Positions 48,151 to 59,169 are shown, counted from the first letter of the stretch. The stretch is DNA of 64,000 nucleotides from Yersinia bercovieri ATCC 43970 (GCF_013282745.1 NZ_CP054044.1:3100001-3164000); one strand, 5' to 3'. Program-made: numbers and translations. The notes: generated by a model from the letters alone, not told the origin.

Positions 48151-49515
48151 TTAGCCAGGAAACAGGCTCTTTAAGTGCTGGCAGGCATCTTCGTAACTGC
48201 TGCGTTCATACATCCCTTGCTGCAAGAAGATCTCCATCTGCGGGTAGAGCGCAATGGCTTTATCCAGCAGCGGATCACTACCGGCCGCATAGGCACCGAC
48301 ACTGACTAAATCGCGGTTACGCTGATAACTGGCCAGTAACTGCTTGAACTGGCGAACTTTACTGTAGTGGTTCTCGTCGATAAGCGATGTCATGGCACGG
48401 CTGATCGAGGCTTCAATGTCGATGGCCGGATAGTGACCGGATTCCGCCAGACGCCGTGATAACACCACATGCCCATCAAGAATGGCGCGTGCGGAGTCAG
48501 CAATAGGGTCCTGCTGGTCATCACCTTCGGTTAATACGGTATAAAATGCGGTGATGGAGCCACCGCCGGTTACGCCATTACCGGCCCGTTCGACCAACGC
48601 GGGTAGTTTGGCGAATACGGATGGCGGATACCCTTTGGTCGCTGGCGGTTCGCCGATGGCGAGGGCGATTTCGCGCTGCGCCATGGCATAGCGGGTTAGG
48701 GAGTCCATAATCAGCAATACGTGCTGGCCGCGATCGCGGAAATCCTCGGCGATGCGCGTGGCATAAGCGGCCCCCTGCATCCGCAACAATGGCGAGACAT
48801 CGGCCGGGGCGGCAATCACCACAGAGCGGGCGCGACCTTCTGGGCCTAGAATATTCTCGATAAAATCTTTGACTTCACGACCACGCTCACCAATCAAGCC
48901 AACCACAATCACATCCGCTTGGGTGTAACGGGCCATCATCCCCAGCAGCACGCTTTTCCCTACCCCAGAACCGGCGAACAGGCCCATACGCTGCCCGCGA
49001 CCCACGGTGAGTAGGGCATTGATGGTGCGTACACCGACATCCAATACCTGCTCAATGGCAGTACGCTGCAAGGGGTTGATAGGGGGGGTGATCAGTGGCG
49101 CACGATAGCCGGTTTCCGGTGCTGGCAAGCCATCAAGGGGTTTCGCACTGCCATCCAGCACGCGGCCTAGTAATTCAGGGCCAAGTGGCAGTTGTTTACT
49201 GGCAGAGGCACCACCCGTGGTCATGCGCGCATAGACTCGCGCACCGGGTACAATGCCCTCAACCTCTTCCAGTGGCATCAAAAACAGCCGTTGGCCGTTA
49301 AAACCGACCACTTCGCTCTCAACTTCCTGCACTTCGCCGTTATCGTAGCGTTCGATGAGGCAAGTTGCGCCCAATGGCAGTTGCAGCCCGGTGGCCTCTA
49401 GCACCAGGCCGGTAGCACGAACCAACCGCCCGTAGCGGCGAATAGTGGTTGATTGGCTGATACGCTCTTCGAACTTATCCATCGATGCGAGCCAGCGACC
49501 AAGACGGGCGGTCAT
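48151..49515 (-). CDS. fliI: flagellar export ATPase FliI
   Basis: Hexameric ATPase of the export apparatus, related to F1 beta. 454 residues from the ATG at 49515 ([15 protein letters not shown]); the ATG just before it is also possible. Walker A is GSGVGKS (about 172-178), Walker [14 protein letters not shown]. The stop codon is followed directly by ERIC-derived sequence. The start overlaps the end of fliH. Confidence 0.96.
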   Translation of the reverse strand: MTARLGRWLASMDKFEERISQSTTIRRYGRLVRATGLVLEATGLQLPLGATCLIERYDNGEVQEVESEVVGFNGQRLFLMPLEEVEGIVPGARVYARMTTGGASASKQLPLGPELLGRVLDGSAKPLDGLPAPETGYRAPLITPPINPLQRTAIEQVLDVGVRTINALLTVGRGQRMGLFAGSGVGKSVLLGMMARYTQADVIVVGLIGERGREVKDFIENILGPEGRARSVVIAAPADVSPLLRMQGAAYATRIAEDFRDRGQHVLLIMDSLTRYAMAQREIALAIGEPPATKGYPPSVFAKLPALVERAGNGVTGGGSITAFYTVLTEGDDQQDPIADSARAILDGHVVLSRRLAESGHYPAIDIEASISRAMTSLIDENHYSKVRQFKQLLASYQRNRDLVSVGAYAAGSDPLLDKAIALYPQMEIFLQQGMYERSSYEDACQHLKSLFPG

Positions 49516-50237
49516 CATAACTCTCCCGGCGCAGCCAGACGGCACAGCTCATGCCAGCGGGTGGCCAGACTGGCATCAAGGTCACCCTCTTCGGCGCTAA
49601 CCTTGCAGCCGCCCGGATGAATTTGGCTATCACCCAGTAAACGCCAGCCATTGAGGCTAAGCGTGGAACCCAAACGCTGTTCGACGATGGCTAAATCTTC
49701 GGGATTGACCCGCAATTGTGGCTTGCCGGCAAACATCGGCTCTTGCTGAATCAGTTGCTGAATTTGGGCCAGTAACGCGGTGCCATCGCAAATAGCCGGC
49801 TGCCCCAGAATCTGCTTCGCGGCGGCTAATGCCATTTGCATTAATCTGGAGGCGATCACGCTGTCCAGTGCATCAAGGGTGCTTTGGAAGTCATTTACCA
49901 ACAGCTGCCAATGCGCAGTCATCGGGGCCAGCTCTTTCTGAGCATCTGCCAATGCCTGTTGATGACCCTCTTCCAGCCCGGTTTGATACCCTTTATCCAG
50001 CCCCTCTTGCAACCCTTTGGCGAACCCTTGTTGACGACCCTGCTTCTCCGCTTCGAGTTGCAGATTCAGCAATGTTTGTTGCTCATCAACCTCAGTTGGC
50101 TGTGCATCAACGCCCGGCTCATCTGTAAACAGCATACTGATATCCGGTGCCTGGACCACCGGAGGCCTCTCTGGCTGACTGGCGAAGTCATTGAGTGACC
50201 AGGGCTGCCAGGGCAGGGCATTAATCCGATCAGACAT
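49515..50237 (-). CDS. fliH: flagellar export ATPase regulator FliH
   Basis: Dimeric stator of the export ATPase, linking FliI to FliN. 240 residues from the ATG at 50237 ([13 protein letters not shown], as in E. coli), behind GAGGAT. The helical middle has GxxxG-like repeats (about 85-120: [17 protein letters not shown]), a FliH hallmark; the C-terminal FliI-binding domain (about 140-240) ends [17 protein letters not shown]. Overlaps fliG by eight bases. Confidence 0.95.
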   Translation of the reverse strand: MSDRINALPWQPWSLNDFASQPERPPVVQAPDISMLFTDEPGVDAQPTEVDEQQTLLNLQLEAEKQGRQQGFAKGLQEGLDKGYQTGLEEGHQQALADAQKELAPMTAHWQLLVNDFQSTLDALDSVIASRLMQMALAAAKQILGQPAICDGTALLAQIQQLIQQEPMFAGKPQLRVNPEDLAIVEQRLGSTLSLNGWRLLGDSQIHPGGCKVSAEEGDLDASLATRWHELCRLAAPGEL

Positions 50238-51222
50238 AGATATCCTCGCCACCGCCAATGACTATCTCGCCGCTCTCCGCCAGACGACGGACGATAAGCA
50301 AGATAGATTTCTGTTCGTTTTCGACCAGTGACATACGTACCGGCCCACGGGTTGCCAGATCGTCGCGCAGGATCTCTGCCGCGCGTAGTGACATGTTGCT
50401 GAGGAAGCGCTCGCGCAATGCCTGATCGGCACCTTTCAATGCCACCAGCAGTGATTCGTTGTCGATCTCCTGTAGCAAGCGCTGAATGCTGCGGTCGTCG
50501 ACGCTGATCAGATTCTCGAACAGGAACATTTCGTCGATAATCTTCTGTGCCAACTCGCCGTCGTACTCGCGCACCGCGTCCATAACCGTCTCTTCCTGCT
50601 GGGTTTTCATCAGGTTGATAATCTCGGCGGCGGTGCGGATCCCGCCCATTTTGCTGCGTTTGAGATTCTGACCATCGAGCAGGTTGTTCAGCACTTCCGT
50701 CAATTCAGCCAACGCCGCTGGCTGGACACCGCCAAAGGTGGCGATACGCAGCATGACGTCGTTGCGCAGACGCTCGTCGAACAGGGCCAAAATGTCGGCC
50801 GCCTGAGCACGTTTCAGATGAACCAAAATGGTGGCGATAATCTGCGGATGCTCGTCGCGGATCAGATCAGCCGCCATCTGCGGCTCCATAAAGTTGAGTG
50901 TTTCCATACCACTGGTGGTTTCGCGCGACTCCAGAATGTCCTCCAGCAAGCTGGAAGCCCGCTCCTCGCCCAGTGCTTTGATCAGCACGGTGCGCAGATA
51001 GTCGCTGGCGTTAACACTCAGTGCGGCATATTGTTCAGCGTCGTCTTCAAACTCAGCAAGGACATCGACCAACTGCTGGTGTGAAACCTGACGCATACTC
51101 GCCATAGTGGTACTGAGTTGCTGTACCTCGCGCGAGGAGAGATGCTTAAACACCTCGGCGGCATGGTCTTCACCCAGAGTCATCAGCATGATGGCGCTTT
51201 TTTCAGTTCCGGTCAGGCTCAT
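50230..51222 (-). CDS. fliG: motor switch protein FliG
   Basis: C-ring subunit that contacts MotA. 330 residues, three armadillo-like domains. The C-terminal torque helix carries the charged residues in [19 protein letters not shown] and [16 protein letters not shown]. Ends in GGGEDIYV. Start overlaps the fliF end by four bases. Confidence 0.97.
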   Translation of the reverse strand: MSLTGTEKSAIMLMTLGEDHAAEVFKHLSSREVQQLSTTMASMRQVSHQQLVDVLAEFEDDAEQYAALSVNASDYLRTVLIKALGEERASSLLEDILESRETTSGMETLNFMEPQMAADLIRDEHPQIIATILVHLKRAQAADILALFDERLRNDVMLRIATFGGVQPAALAELTEVLNNLLDGQNLKRSKMGGIRTAAEIINLMKTQQEETVMDAVREYDGELAQKIIDEMFLFENLISVDDRSIQRLLQEIDNESLLVALKGADQALRERFLSNMSLRAAEILRDDLATRGPVRMSLVENEQKSILLIVRRLAESGEIVIGGGEDIYV

Positions 51223-52937
51223 TGGTCATTACTCATCCATTGACGGATAACCAACGCAACAATACGTGGGTCTTTATCCGCAAGTTCGCGTATACGCTGG
51301 GCCTGAACTTCAGCACTCACGCGCTGCTGATTCTTCTTACGCAGGGCCAGCTCTTCTTTACTTTGCTTCACAGTCTCAGCGGTCTGCGCGGTCTGCACCA
51401 TGCTATTGACTGAAGCTGCGGCTTTATCCGCAAGTTGTTTCTTGGCAATCATTGGGCGCACCAGTTTGCGCCACAGAATCCATGCCACCAGCAAGATAAG
51501 CAGATAACGACCGCCATTTAGCAACTGATCAAAGAACGACTGCTGTTTCCAGAAGGGCAGGGAGAGGCCGCTACCATCGTCGGTGGCATTAAATGGTGTA
51601 TTGACCACATTTAAGGTGTCGCCACGATCGGTAGAGAAGCCCATCGCCTCGCGCGTCAGTGACTCCACTTGCGCCAATTGATCTTTCGACAAGGCAACCG
51701 GCTTGCCCGCTTTATCACTGCCGTAATTGACCACAACCGCCACCGACAGGCGCTGCACCATGCCCGCTTGTTGCTGGGTATGGCGAATAGTGCGATCGAC
51801 TTCGAAGTTAGTGGTTTGGTCGTGACGGCTATTGCTGGATGTGGCCGTCGAACGGGCTGCCGTGGTGGTTGCAGGGCGATTGGCGGCATTGGCGTTATTT
51901 GCAGCCGCTCCGGCAGCTCCAGCTACAGGCGCTGGCTGAGGTACTTCAATTGGTGCCACTGGCGTAGCCGAGGGCTGATTGGATAGTGCGCCAGGTACGC
52001 CACCGACATTGCTGCCGCCCAATTGCTCGCTATTACTGGTTTGCTGGGAGCGCACCGCCCCTTGATTGGCGGCCTGATTCGGTTTGTACTCTTCATCGGT
52101 CTGCTCGCGGCTGGCAAAATCAACTTGTGCCGTGACCTGCGCATGGACATTACCGCTACCAACCATTGGCGCGAGGATAGTTTCGATGCGGCGCTGGAAG
52201 CGGTTTTCCACTTCATTGGTAAATTTGAGTTGCGCGGCATTTAAATCACGACCGGCGCTGTCGGATTGCGTCAACAGACGACCGGTTTGGTCAACCACCG
52301 TCACATTGCCCGGCGGCAAACCGGCCACACTGCTGGAGACCATATACACGATAGCGTTGATCTGGCCGTCATCAAGTGCGCGTCCAGGTTGCAAGGCGAG
52401 GGTGACCGAGGCGGTCGGGGATTTCTGTTCACGGACGAATAGTGAGGGTTTCGGCATCGCCAAATGAACCCGCACATTCAGTACCGGCCCCAGTGTGCCG
52501 ATAGTGCGGGCCAGTTCACCTTCCAATGCCCGTTGGTAGTTAATTTGTTCACTGAATTGGCTGATACCAAATTTTTCTTGATCCAGTAATTCAAAACCGA
52601 CCGCACCGCCTTTCGGCAACCCCTGCTGCGCCAGACGCAGACGAGTTTCATGTACCTTGTCTGCCGGGATAAGCAATGCGCCGCCATTATCAGCGAAGCG
52701 GTAAGGAATATTCAGTTGCGTCAGTTGCGTAACGATTTCACCACCGTCACGATCACTCAGATTGCTATAAAGGACGCGATAATCCGGGCTTTTCGCCCAT
52801 AACATCAGCGCAACAATGATAGCGACAGCCGCCGCCGCCGCAATCAGCAGTGGGATTTTTGGATTCGCGCGTAGGCGTGCCAGCGTCGTCGTAAAAGCAT
52901 TATCACGATTTTCACCGCCAGTTATTGAGGCATTCAT
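51219..52937 (-). CDS. fliF: flagellar MS-ring protein FliF
   Basis: Forms the MS ring and its collar, the base for motor assembly. 572 residues: membrane helices at about 30-50 and 445-465, ring-building motifs between them (about 55-225), an Ala/Pro/Asn-rich variable segment (about 300-365), and the C-terminal FliG-binding tail. First gene of the minus-strand fliFGHIJK run; fliE is divergent. Confidence 0.96.
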   Translation of the reverse strand: MNASITGGENRDNAFTTTLARLRANPKIPLLIAAAAAVAIIVALMLWAKSPDYRVLYSNLSDRDGGEIVTQLTQLNIPYRFADNGGALLIPADKVHETRLRLAQQGLPKGGAVGFELLDQEKFGISQFSEQINYQRALEGELARTIGTLGPVLNVRVHLAMPKPSLFVREQKSPTASVTLALQPGRALDDGQINAIVYMVSSSVAGLPPGNVTVVDQTGRLLTQSDSAGRDLNAAQLKFTNEVENRFQRRIETILAPMVGSGNVHAQVTAQVDFASREQTDEEYKPNQAANQGAVRSQQTSNSEQLGGSNVGGVPGALSNQPSATPVAPIEVPQPAPVAGAAGAAANNANAANRPATTTAARSTATSSNSRHDQTTNFEVDRTIRHTQQQAGMVQRLSVAVVVNYGSDKAGKPVALSKDQLAQVESLTREAMGFSTDRGDTLNVVNTPFNATDDGSGLSLPFWKQQSFFDQLLNGGRYLLILLVAWILWRKLVRPMIAKKQLADKAAASVNSMVQTAQTAETVKQSKEELALRKKNQQRVSAEVQAQRIRELADKDPRIVALVIRQWMSNDQ

Positions 52938-53180
52938 ACACGTCCTTGGCCAAGCTGAACAACGTTTGAGTGAGTATTTTTTATATAATTAATGTGTTGG
53001 AACAAAACAGACTCCCAAGTGCTGTGAGCAATAAAGCATCAATAGCTGTTCTCCCCTTTTATGGGCACGCCATTATTTGCTGTAAGTTATGAATTCGATG
53101 GGTCAATAAGCTGGTATTTTTGGGCCTAATTAGCCGCTTTAGCACAAAAATGATGTGTTAGGGTGTCATCCTGAAAATAG
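52938..53180. other. fliF-fliE intergenic region
   Basis: AT-rich gap between divergent operons, where FlhDC-dependent promoters are expected. I could not place them. The parts near fliE hold a heptamer repeat (53181-53200) and a palindrome (53248-53265), listed separately. Confidence 0.4.
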
Positions 53181-53200
53181 TGATAGGTGATAGGTGATAG
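53181..53200 (+). repeat. heptamer tandem repeat upstream of fliE
   Basis: TGATAGG repeated almost three times (TGATAGGTGATAGGTGATAG). It is 90-109 bases upstream of the fliE ATG. Copy number could change by slippage. Confidence 0.8.
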
Positions 53201-53247
53201 CGGGGCATAACTGCAGCAACGGGATCATTTGCCACACTGTTATTCGA

Positions 53248-53265
53248 TCAAAATAGCTATTTTGA
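53248..53265. promoter_or_regulatory. 18-bp perfect palindrome before fliE
   Basis: TCAAAATAGCTATTTTGA is a perfect palindrome ending 24 bases before the fliE ATG. Each arm, with its flank, resembles an FlhDC half-site (AAATARCG), but without the usual 10-12 base spacer. It may be an operator or an overlapping FlhDC site. Confidence 0.4.
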
Positions 53266-53289
53266 CCAACGACCTATTCGGGGATGAGC

Positions 53290-53601
53290 ATGTCTGTTCA
53301 AGGTATTGAAGGCGTTTTACAGCAGTTGCAGGTCACGGCATTGCAGGCATCGGGTACAGCGAAAACATTACCCGCTGAGGCCGGTTTTGCCAGCGAGTTG
53401 AGAGCGGCTATTGGTAAAATCAGTGAAACCCAGCAACATGCCCGTACTCAGGCACAGAATTTTGAATTAGGTGTCCCCGGTGTTGGTTTGAATGACGTGA
53501 TGGTGGATATGCAAAAATCATCAGTCTCTTTGCAACTGGGTATTCAGGTGCGTAATAAACTGGTCGCAGCTTATCAAGATGTCATGAATATGGGGGTGTG
53601 A
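53290..53601 (+). CDS. fliE: MS ring-rod junction protein FliE
   Basis: Adaptor between the MS ring and the rod. 103 residues from the ATG at 53290 ([14 protein letters not shown]), placed behind GGGGA; an ATG two codons earlier (53284) is adjacent to that site and less likely. The C-terminal half ([30 protein letters not shown]) matches E. coli FliE. Single-gene operon, convergent with a DNA glycosylase gene. Confidence 0.95.
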   Translation: MSVQGIEGVLQQLQVTALQASGTAKTLPAEAGFASELRAAIGKISETQQHARTQAQNFELGVPGVGLNDVMVDMQKSSVSLQLGIQVRNKLVAAYQDVMNMGV

Positions 53602-53620
53602 TGTTAGCGGGACACTGATT

Positions 53621-54226
53621 TCACTCTGTTTCGTGTGACAAAGCCCATAAATATAGCGACGCTGTTGTGCCATAAGGGGCATAGCGGCGACGATATCTTT
53701 CAAAACGTTCGCGCGGCACTGTTTTATGGCGATATAGATTCATCATGCCACGGCGGATCGCCAAATCACCCCAACTGAGTACATCCGGGCGGGCGAGTGA
53801 TGATATTAATAGCATTTCTGCAGTCCAAACTCCCACGCCATTGAGGCTGGATAACTGCGTAATCACCTCATTATCGGGCAATTGCGCAATAGCCGCTAAG
53901 TTCAGCGAGCCATCAAGTGCAGCCTCTGCGGCACCTTTAATATATCCGGCCTTTTTCATCGTCATGCCACAGCCCTGAATCGTCTCTGCCGATGCCTGCG
54001 CAACAGTTATCGGCGTAATTGCACCCAGTAACGCCACCAATCGCGCATTAACCGTGATTGCAGCTTTAACCGATATCTGCTGATCGACAATATTTCTGAT
54101 TAACGCGGCAAATAGATCCGGGGATAATGGACGAGCGATCATGCCCAAGCGGTCAATGGCGGCGGCCATTTTTTTATCCCGCCGCTTAAGATGATTGATT
54201 TCGGTTTCACCGTAGCTATAGAACAC
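53621..54226 (-). CDS. DNA-3-methyladenine glycosylase 2 family protein (HhH-GPD)
   Basis: Base-excision repair enzyme expected to remove alkylated purines. 201 residues, one HhH-GPD domain: NIVDQQISVKAA in the first helices, helix-hairpin-helix LSSLNGVGVWTAEML (about 125-140), and the catalytic aspartate probably in LSWGDLAIRRG (about 158-168). It lacks the N-terminal AlkA domain, so it resembles the short AlkA-like family. It is a stand-alone gene embedded among flagellar operons, 20 bases from fliE; no functional link to motility is evident. Confidence 0.85.
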   Translation of the reverse strand: MFYSYGETEINHLKRRDKKMAAAIDRLGMIARPLSPDLFAALIRNIVDQQISVKAAITVNARLVALLGAITPITVAQASAETIQGCGMTMKKAGYIKGAAEAALDGSLNLAAIAQLPDNEVITQLSSLNGVGVWTAEMLLISSLARPDVLSWGDLAIRRGMMNLYRHKTVPRERFERYRRRYAPYGTTASLYLWALSHETE

Positions 54227-54342
54227 CTATTCACTCCAGTCAGCGCCTAAGAGAAGGCAAAACTAAATAAAATCCTAACACGCCGTAGGGCGCTATTTAG
54301 CATAGCGCCACTTCAGGATAATGACTCTCCCTTTCTTGCTCT

Positions 54343-57312
54343 CTAAGCCGTCTCTGCCAGCGAAATATTTTGGTGTCCCACTTTTTGCAGTAATACTGAG
54401 ATATCAATAATATCAACTTTATCCGCTTGTAGATAAGCAACGGCATATTCATGCCAGATACCGGATTGCAGAAACAGAATAAACAGATCCCGATCCAGAT
54501 GATTTTCATTCACCATGTTAACCATGATATTCAGCGCTTCAGATAACAGTTTACCTGGTTTATAAGGGCGGTCTGCGGCGGTAAGGGCTTCAAATACGTC
54601 GGCAATAGCCATCATGCGTACCGGGATGCTCATCTGCTTATAGGTCAGTTGGTAAGGGTAGCCTTTGCCATCCATCCGCTCATGATGTCCACCTGCAATC
54701 ACCGGAACATTCGCCATGGTGCGCGGGAAAGGTAATTTTTTTAGCATCACAATAGTTTGCATAATGTGTTCGTTTATTTTGTAGCGGTCCTCCTCCGTCA
54801 GTGTTCCACGGCGAATGCTGAGGTTATAAATCTCTCCACGGTTATAGAGGAAAGTTGGTTCCTGCACCTTGAAATCATAATATTCCGGACGCTTATTTTT
54901 ATTATCACGGTAGATAATATGCTCTTCTTTATCTGCCAGCATCGGTTCTTGTACCGGCAATGAAGGTGTACTGTGCCGCGCCTTGCGAATCCGCTCTTCA
55001 TGGGCAATACCGGCGTTATCATCCAATGTTCGAGTCCAATGGAGGCTTGCAATTTGTTGGATGCGCGCAATGGCTTCATCAGACATAAATTCGCCACCGA
55101 TATTACAGTGCGCGATAAAATAAAAATCTTCATCTAACTGGTGGAGTTCGTCAGCCAGTGCTTGTTGATCAGCCTCGCTGGCCGTGATGGTGGCATGACG
55201 ACGCAAGAAGGTAATCTCTTTTTCACGTTTTAATACTTCAAACCGCATACGTATTTCGTGAATACGATCGTAAATTAACTCCAGTTTTGTTGATTTATCG
55301 ACGACAAATTCAGGGGTGGTTATCTTGCCACAGTCATGTAACCAGCAGGCAGTATGCAGTTCTTCCCACTCGCTCTCGGATAAATTAAAGTGGGCAAAAG
55401 GCCCTTCTTTAACATTAATTGCTGCCCGGGCGAGCATCTTGGTTATTTCCGGTACGCGCTGACAGTGCCCGCCGGTATAAGCACTTTTAGCATCAATTGC
55501 GCCAGCAATAAGCTCAATAAAGGCATTGAGCAGGTTTTTCTGTTCTTGCAGCAGGCGCTGGGTTTCTACTGAAACCGATAAGCTACCCACCAGCGCATTG
55601 ACCAATTGGATTTTCGAGCGTTCACGTTCGGCATTTAAGACATAAGGATTAAACAGCAGTAAGAAACCTAATAATTGGTCATCATGTGTTTTCATCGGTA
55701 CAGCAATAAAACGTAAAGGTAAATACGGTTGCAGGAAGTCTTGTAGCTGATTAAATATATTCTCATTATTCAATGTTCCGACAATGGTTTTTCCCTCAAG
55801 CACTTGTTGGAAGGCACTAAAATTATCTTTTTCTACCTGTAGCGAAGACATCTCTGCAACGGGGATATTTTCGCCATTCCAGCGGAATGCTGTCGGCGTA
55901 AAAGTCCCGGTATCTTTATCTGTGAGAAAAATAATCCCGCCAGTCATGGCCGCAATTTCTGTGGTTTCACTTAATAACCCCTGCATCTGACGATGGAAAT
56001 TACTTTCTGTTGTCAGCATATTACCCATCGAAATAAACTGTTTTAGTGTTGATTTCATTTTTGACATGGATTTATGTAGCTCATCCACTTCTTCAATGAC
56101 AGAGTGCTCTAATTCACGCTCTTCGAAATACAAATTACTGATGGAGTCAGCATCTTGACGTAGTCGAATCAGCGGTTTGGATATCTTTCTTGAGAAGTAC
56201 CAAACCAGCGGTAAACCAAGCATCAATAGGATAAACGCAATAAAGGTTGAATGATTACGAATAGAGTTAGCATCAGCAGTCAAATAACTCGCTGGCGTGG
56301 CAATAACCAACTGATAGACGTTACCATTGGTATTGATATCAACCACTGAGCCGAACCAGTGCTGGTTTTTCGCTTCAAACATGATGCTATTGGGATGCTC
56401 ATCTCCTTGAGTATTATTGCTGGCAAGATTGCTTTTTTGAATATTGAGTAGCGCTTGCAATACAGGAACTTGCTTATCTTCGCTAGCGGCTACTACAGTA
56501 GTCTCTTTGGTTTTTGGCAGGCTAGCGATAACTTCACCGCGAGAGTTGATAATAATGGCCTGGCTACCTGGCGGCAGATTTTGTCTTATTAGGAACTGTG
56601 ATAGCGAAGTCAGAGAAACATCTAATCCAATGATTGCCTGTTTATTTTCGGCCTGACGACTATAAGTAAAACCGACTTCGCCTGTACCTTTAAAAATATA
56701 GATAGGGGAGGTGACCAGCGTAGGGCTTGCGGCGGCTAAAATAAACCAATCTCTCTGCCTAGGATCGTAGTTATCATTATCTCGTGGCATCACCGCAATA
56801 ACCTGTTGCTGCTTATTGAGATAAATAAAACGTTTTTCCGGCAGACTATCAAGAAAACGATTACTTTGAATCATCCATTCAGCTTCTTCCGGGGCATGGA
56901 ATAGTAAACGGTTAGCCTCAGTCAGACGTCGCAACATAAATAGATCGCCGTTGGGATAAGCACTATAGATAGCACTGGCATAGTTATTTTGTTGCAGTAC
57001 TTCAATAAACTTACCGACAAAAGCCATTCTTTGCTCAAGGGTCGATAATTCTGTTATTTGCATACTGGCGAGAAGGTTAACTGACATCATCATAGGGCGG
57101 GTTACCGCATCCAATTCAGCCGCAATGGCTTCCCCGGTTTTTTGATACTGACGGTTGGTGCTGATCTCGGTCAATTTGGTCAATTGGCTATGACCAAAAG
57201 CAATAATGATAATCCCAATTGAGACGATCAGTAGAGTAAATAGGGCTGCTATCTGGATGTGCAAAGGATAGCGGCTTTTTAGTCCGAACAGGTTGCTTAG
57301 CATCATAGCCAT
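54343..57312 (-). CDS. dCache/HAMP/GAF/HD-GYP signalling phosphodiesterase
   Basis: Probable membrane sensor that degrades cyclic di-GMP, which would favour motility. 989 residues: membrane helix (about 20-40), large periplasmic dCache-type sensor (about 45-345), second helix (about 355-375), HAMP, GAF-like domain (about 440-590), HD-GYP domain to the end. The HD motif HDCGK is at 659-663 and HHERMDGKGYP at 876-886. They are 213 residues apart instead of about 60: an insert (about 678-835) lies in the catalytic domain, as in a subfamily of gammaproteobacterial HD proteins. GYP is intact. Met3 (57306) may be the true start, with GGGA upstream. Neither the ligand nor the activity is proven. Confidence 0.85.
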   Translation of the reverse strand: MAMMLSNLFGLKSRYPLHIQIAALFTLLIVSIGIIIIAFGHSQLTKLTEISTNRQYQKTGEAIAAELDAVTRPMMMSVNLLASMQITELSTLEQRMAFVGKFIEVLQQNNYASAIYSAYPNGDLFMLRRLTEANRLLFHAPEEAEWMIQSNRFLDSLPEKRFIYLNKQQQVIAVMPRDNDNYDPRQRDWFILAAASPTLVTSPIYIFKGTGEVGFTYSRQAENKQAIIGLDVSLTSLSQFLIRQNLPPGSQAIIINSRGEVIASLPKTKETTVVAASEDKQVPVLQALLNIQKSNLASNNTQGDEHPNSIMFEAKNQHWFGSVVDINTNGNVYQLVIATPASYLTADANSIRNHSTFIAFILLMLGLPLVWYFSRKISKPLIRLRQDADSISNLYFEERELEHSVIEEVDELHKSMSKMKSTLKQFISMGNMLTTESNFHRQMQGLLSETTEIAAMTGGIIFLTDKDTGTFTPTAFRWNGENIPVAEMSSLQVEKDNFSAFQQVLEGKTIVGTLNNENIFNQLQDFLQPYLPLRFIAVPMKTHDDQLLGFLLLFNPYVLNAERERSKIQLVNALVGSLSVSVETQRLLQEQKNLLNAFIELIAGAIDAKSAYTGGHCQRVPEITKMLARAAINVKEGPFAHFNLSESEWEELHTACWLHDCGKITTPEFVVDKSTKLELIYDRIHEIRMRFEVLKREKEITFLRRHATITASEADQQALADELHQLDEDFYFIAHCNIGGEFMSDEAIARIQQIASLHWTRTLDDNAGIAHEERIRKARHSTPSLPVQEPMLADKEEHIIYRDNKNKRPEYYDFKVQEPTFLYNRGEIYNLSIRRGTLTEEDRYKINEHIMQTIVMLKKLPFPRTMANVPVIAGGHHERMDGKGYPYQLTYKQMSIPVRMMAIADVFEALTAADRPYKPGKLLSEALNIMVNMVNENHLDRDLFILFLQSGIWHEYAVAYLQADKVDIIDISVLLQKVGHQNISLAETA

Positions 57313-57631
57313 CCCGAAGTTTATTATTCAATCAATCATAATCATAGAATGTGCTGAAACTATAAACACAGATCCCTAATATTCAGTGAGTTATAAGTAA
57401 TTGCATGATTGAAAAGGCTTTGTTCGATATTGGGTTAAGATTGTTGGATGAAAAAACTAATCGCGGTGTGAAAAAGAATGATTTAACGTGCGGAATATCT
57501 AAAAGCAGTATTTAGCAGTCCTGAATGTTGACTGTAAAAAGGATTCTGGCGAGTTAACTAAATGAGATGTGGTGATATTATTGAACGGTTGAGCAAGTGC
57601 TATGGTAAGGATAAGGGATAAACCGAGTGCG
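57313..57631. other. gap between AraC-type regulator and HD-GYP genes
   Basis: 319 AT-rich bases between two minus-strand genes. No sigma-28 promoter, repeat or terminator with a clear T run is seen, so the HD-GYP gene probably has its own, unassigned promoter here. Confidence 0.4.
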
Positions 57632-58522
57632 TTACATTCGTCCTAAATCAGGCGCGTGCAAGCTTAAATAATTATGATAACCATCGGATGCTGAGTCATT
57701 ATCTGTTGCCTGTAAACGATGATGCCCGCGTATGGCCGTAGGTGCAAAGCCAAAACGTTTACGAAAACGTTCGGCGAAACGTGATGCACTTTCATAACCC
57801 ACCTGGCTGGCAATTAAAGAAATTGGCCAATCAGTACCTTGCAATAAACGCAGTGCGCTGGTCATACGTACATCAATCATTAAATCACGTAACAGTATAT
57901 TTTCCACCGCGAGTTTACGTCGTAATACCACTTCACTCATCGCCATATGATCTGCCACTTCTGATGCAGACCATATTTTATGCGGATCAATAGCCAAGCA
58001 ACGACGCACTTTTTCACTTAGCGAATGACCTTCACTAAGCGAAAATTTAACGCCACGTTGGGCTAACCAAAGTAGTAATTCAAGCATCCGATGCTTGACG
58101 ATGGCGGGGGGAATATCACCGATATCTGAAATTGCTTTAAAGGTATTGCCGAATGTATTAATAAACTCAGGTGCTAAATTACGCACCGGCATAACCCCAG
58201 GAACTAACCCAAGCCCAGCTGAGGCGGGATGATTGGCAAAGGTAGCTATCAAACGGGGGTCACAGCGAAGTTGGTGGCTAAAAAATAGTCCGTCATCAGA
58301 TAAGCCGTTAATTACATCAACAGTTTGTCCGCTACTTACTGCAACTATTTCACCGGCTTGAATAACGCACTCCTGATTATCCCAGCGAATGATCTTCTGC
58401 CCACGGTTAACCATAATGAGTAAGGGATTCTCAATATAGACTGAAGTGAGTAGTAGCTCTGTGTGTTGAATAACATGTGCCGAGCTACCCACACCAGGGC
58501 AAAAATTAATCGTACGTTCCAT
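57632..58522 (-). CDS. AraC family transcriptional regulator
   Basis: 296 residues: an N-terminal sensing/dimerisation domain (about 1-160) and a C-terminal AraC DNA-binding domain (about 170-275) with two helix-turn-helix motifs, WSASEVADHMAMSEVVLRRK and ISLIASQVGYESASRFAERFRKRFG. The overall shape resembles GadX/Rns-like virulence and stress regulators. Target genes are unknown. No Shine-Dalgarno is obvious. It lies between fliT and the HD-GYP gene and could regulate the latter. Confidence 0.88.
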   Translation of the reverse strand: MERTINFCPGVGSSAHVIQHTELLLTSVYIENPLLIMVNRGQKIIRWDNQECVIQAGEIVAVSSGQTVDVINGLSDDGLFFSHQLRCDPRLIATFANHPASAGLGLVPGVMPVRNLAPEFINTFGNTFKAISDIGDIPPAIVKHRMLELLLWLAQRGVKFSLSEGHSLSEKVRRCLAIDPHKIWSASEVADHMAMSEVVLRRKLAVENILLRDLMIDVRMTSALRLLQGTDWPISLIASQVGYESASRFAERFRKRFGFAPTAIRGHHRLQATDNDSASDGYHNYLSLHAPDLGRM

Positions 58523-58795
58523 CGATATTCATTTCACAATTTTAGCCTGAGAATATCTTTACGCTTTGAATGGCAGACTAGCAACTCATTTTAATAGAAA
58601 ATTCACAGTGACTGACTATTTTAGCGAAAAGTTTTAGGGGTTATAATAATAGCCAGTTAGACCTGAGTAATTGTTACTGTCAATATAATCTCATGTTAAA
58701 AATAGTGACAATAAAAACTGCTTACCATGTTAATAGTTGCAGTTACATGTGATTTCTCACAACGAATCGATATATTAAGACTCGGTGACCTACGA

Positions 58796-59158
58796 TTACT
58801 GTGTCTCACCTAACAGCAATGCGTGGTCGGGAAACTGACCATAAGTATTATTAACCACTTGTTGTCGGGTGGATTGCCCAACCAACTCACTTAATGCATC
58901 AAGGCGCTGTTGTAATAAACGCTTAATTTCCACTTCATTAGCCAAAATAGCGCTTAACTTATCCCGTAATAACTCCTGTAATGCCAAAGATGAGCATGAA
59001 GAGATGGTGACGTTAGCGGTACTTTCAACTGCTTTGAGATAAGTCATCTCTAGATCAACCAGCGCATCCCAATTACCCTCGGTCGCCAGCATTAACATTT
59101 GCTCACTGAGGGTCAGGATTTGTTGATATTCGGACAAAAGATGCTGGTGACGTTCCAT
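58796..59158 (-). CDS. fliT: flagellar export chaperone FliT
   Basis: Chaperone of the cap protein FliD; in Salmonella also an FlhDC antagonist. 120 helical residues beginning [22 protein letters not shown], similar to E. coli FliT at the N-terminal helices. Its assignment rests mostly on position after fliS and on size. AGGA is ten bases before the ATG. Confidence 0.88.
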   Translation of the reverse strand: MERHQHLLSEYQQILTLSEQMLMLATEGNWDALVDLEMTYLKAVESTANVTISSCSSLALQELLRDKLSAILANEVEIKRLLQQRLDALSELVGQSTRQQVVNNTYGQFPDHALLLGETQ

Positions 59159-59169
59159 TAAATGGGGTC

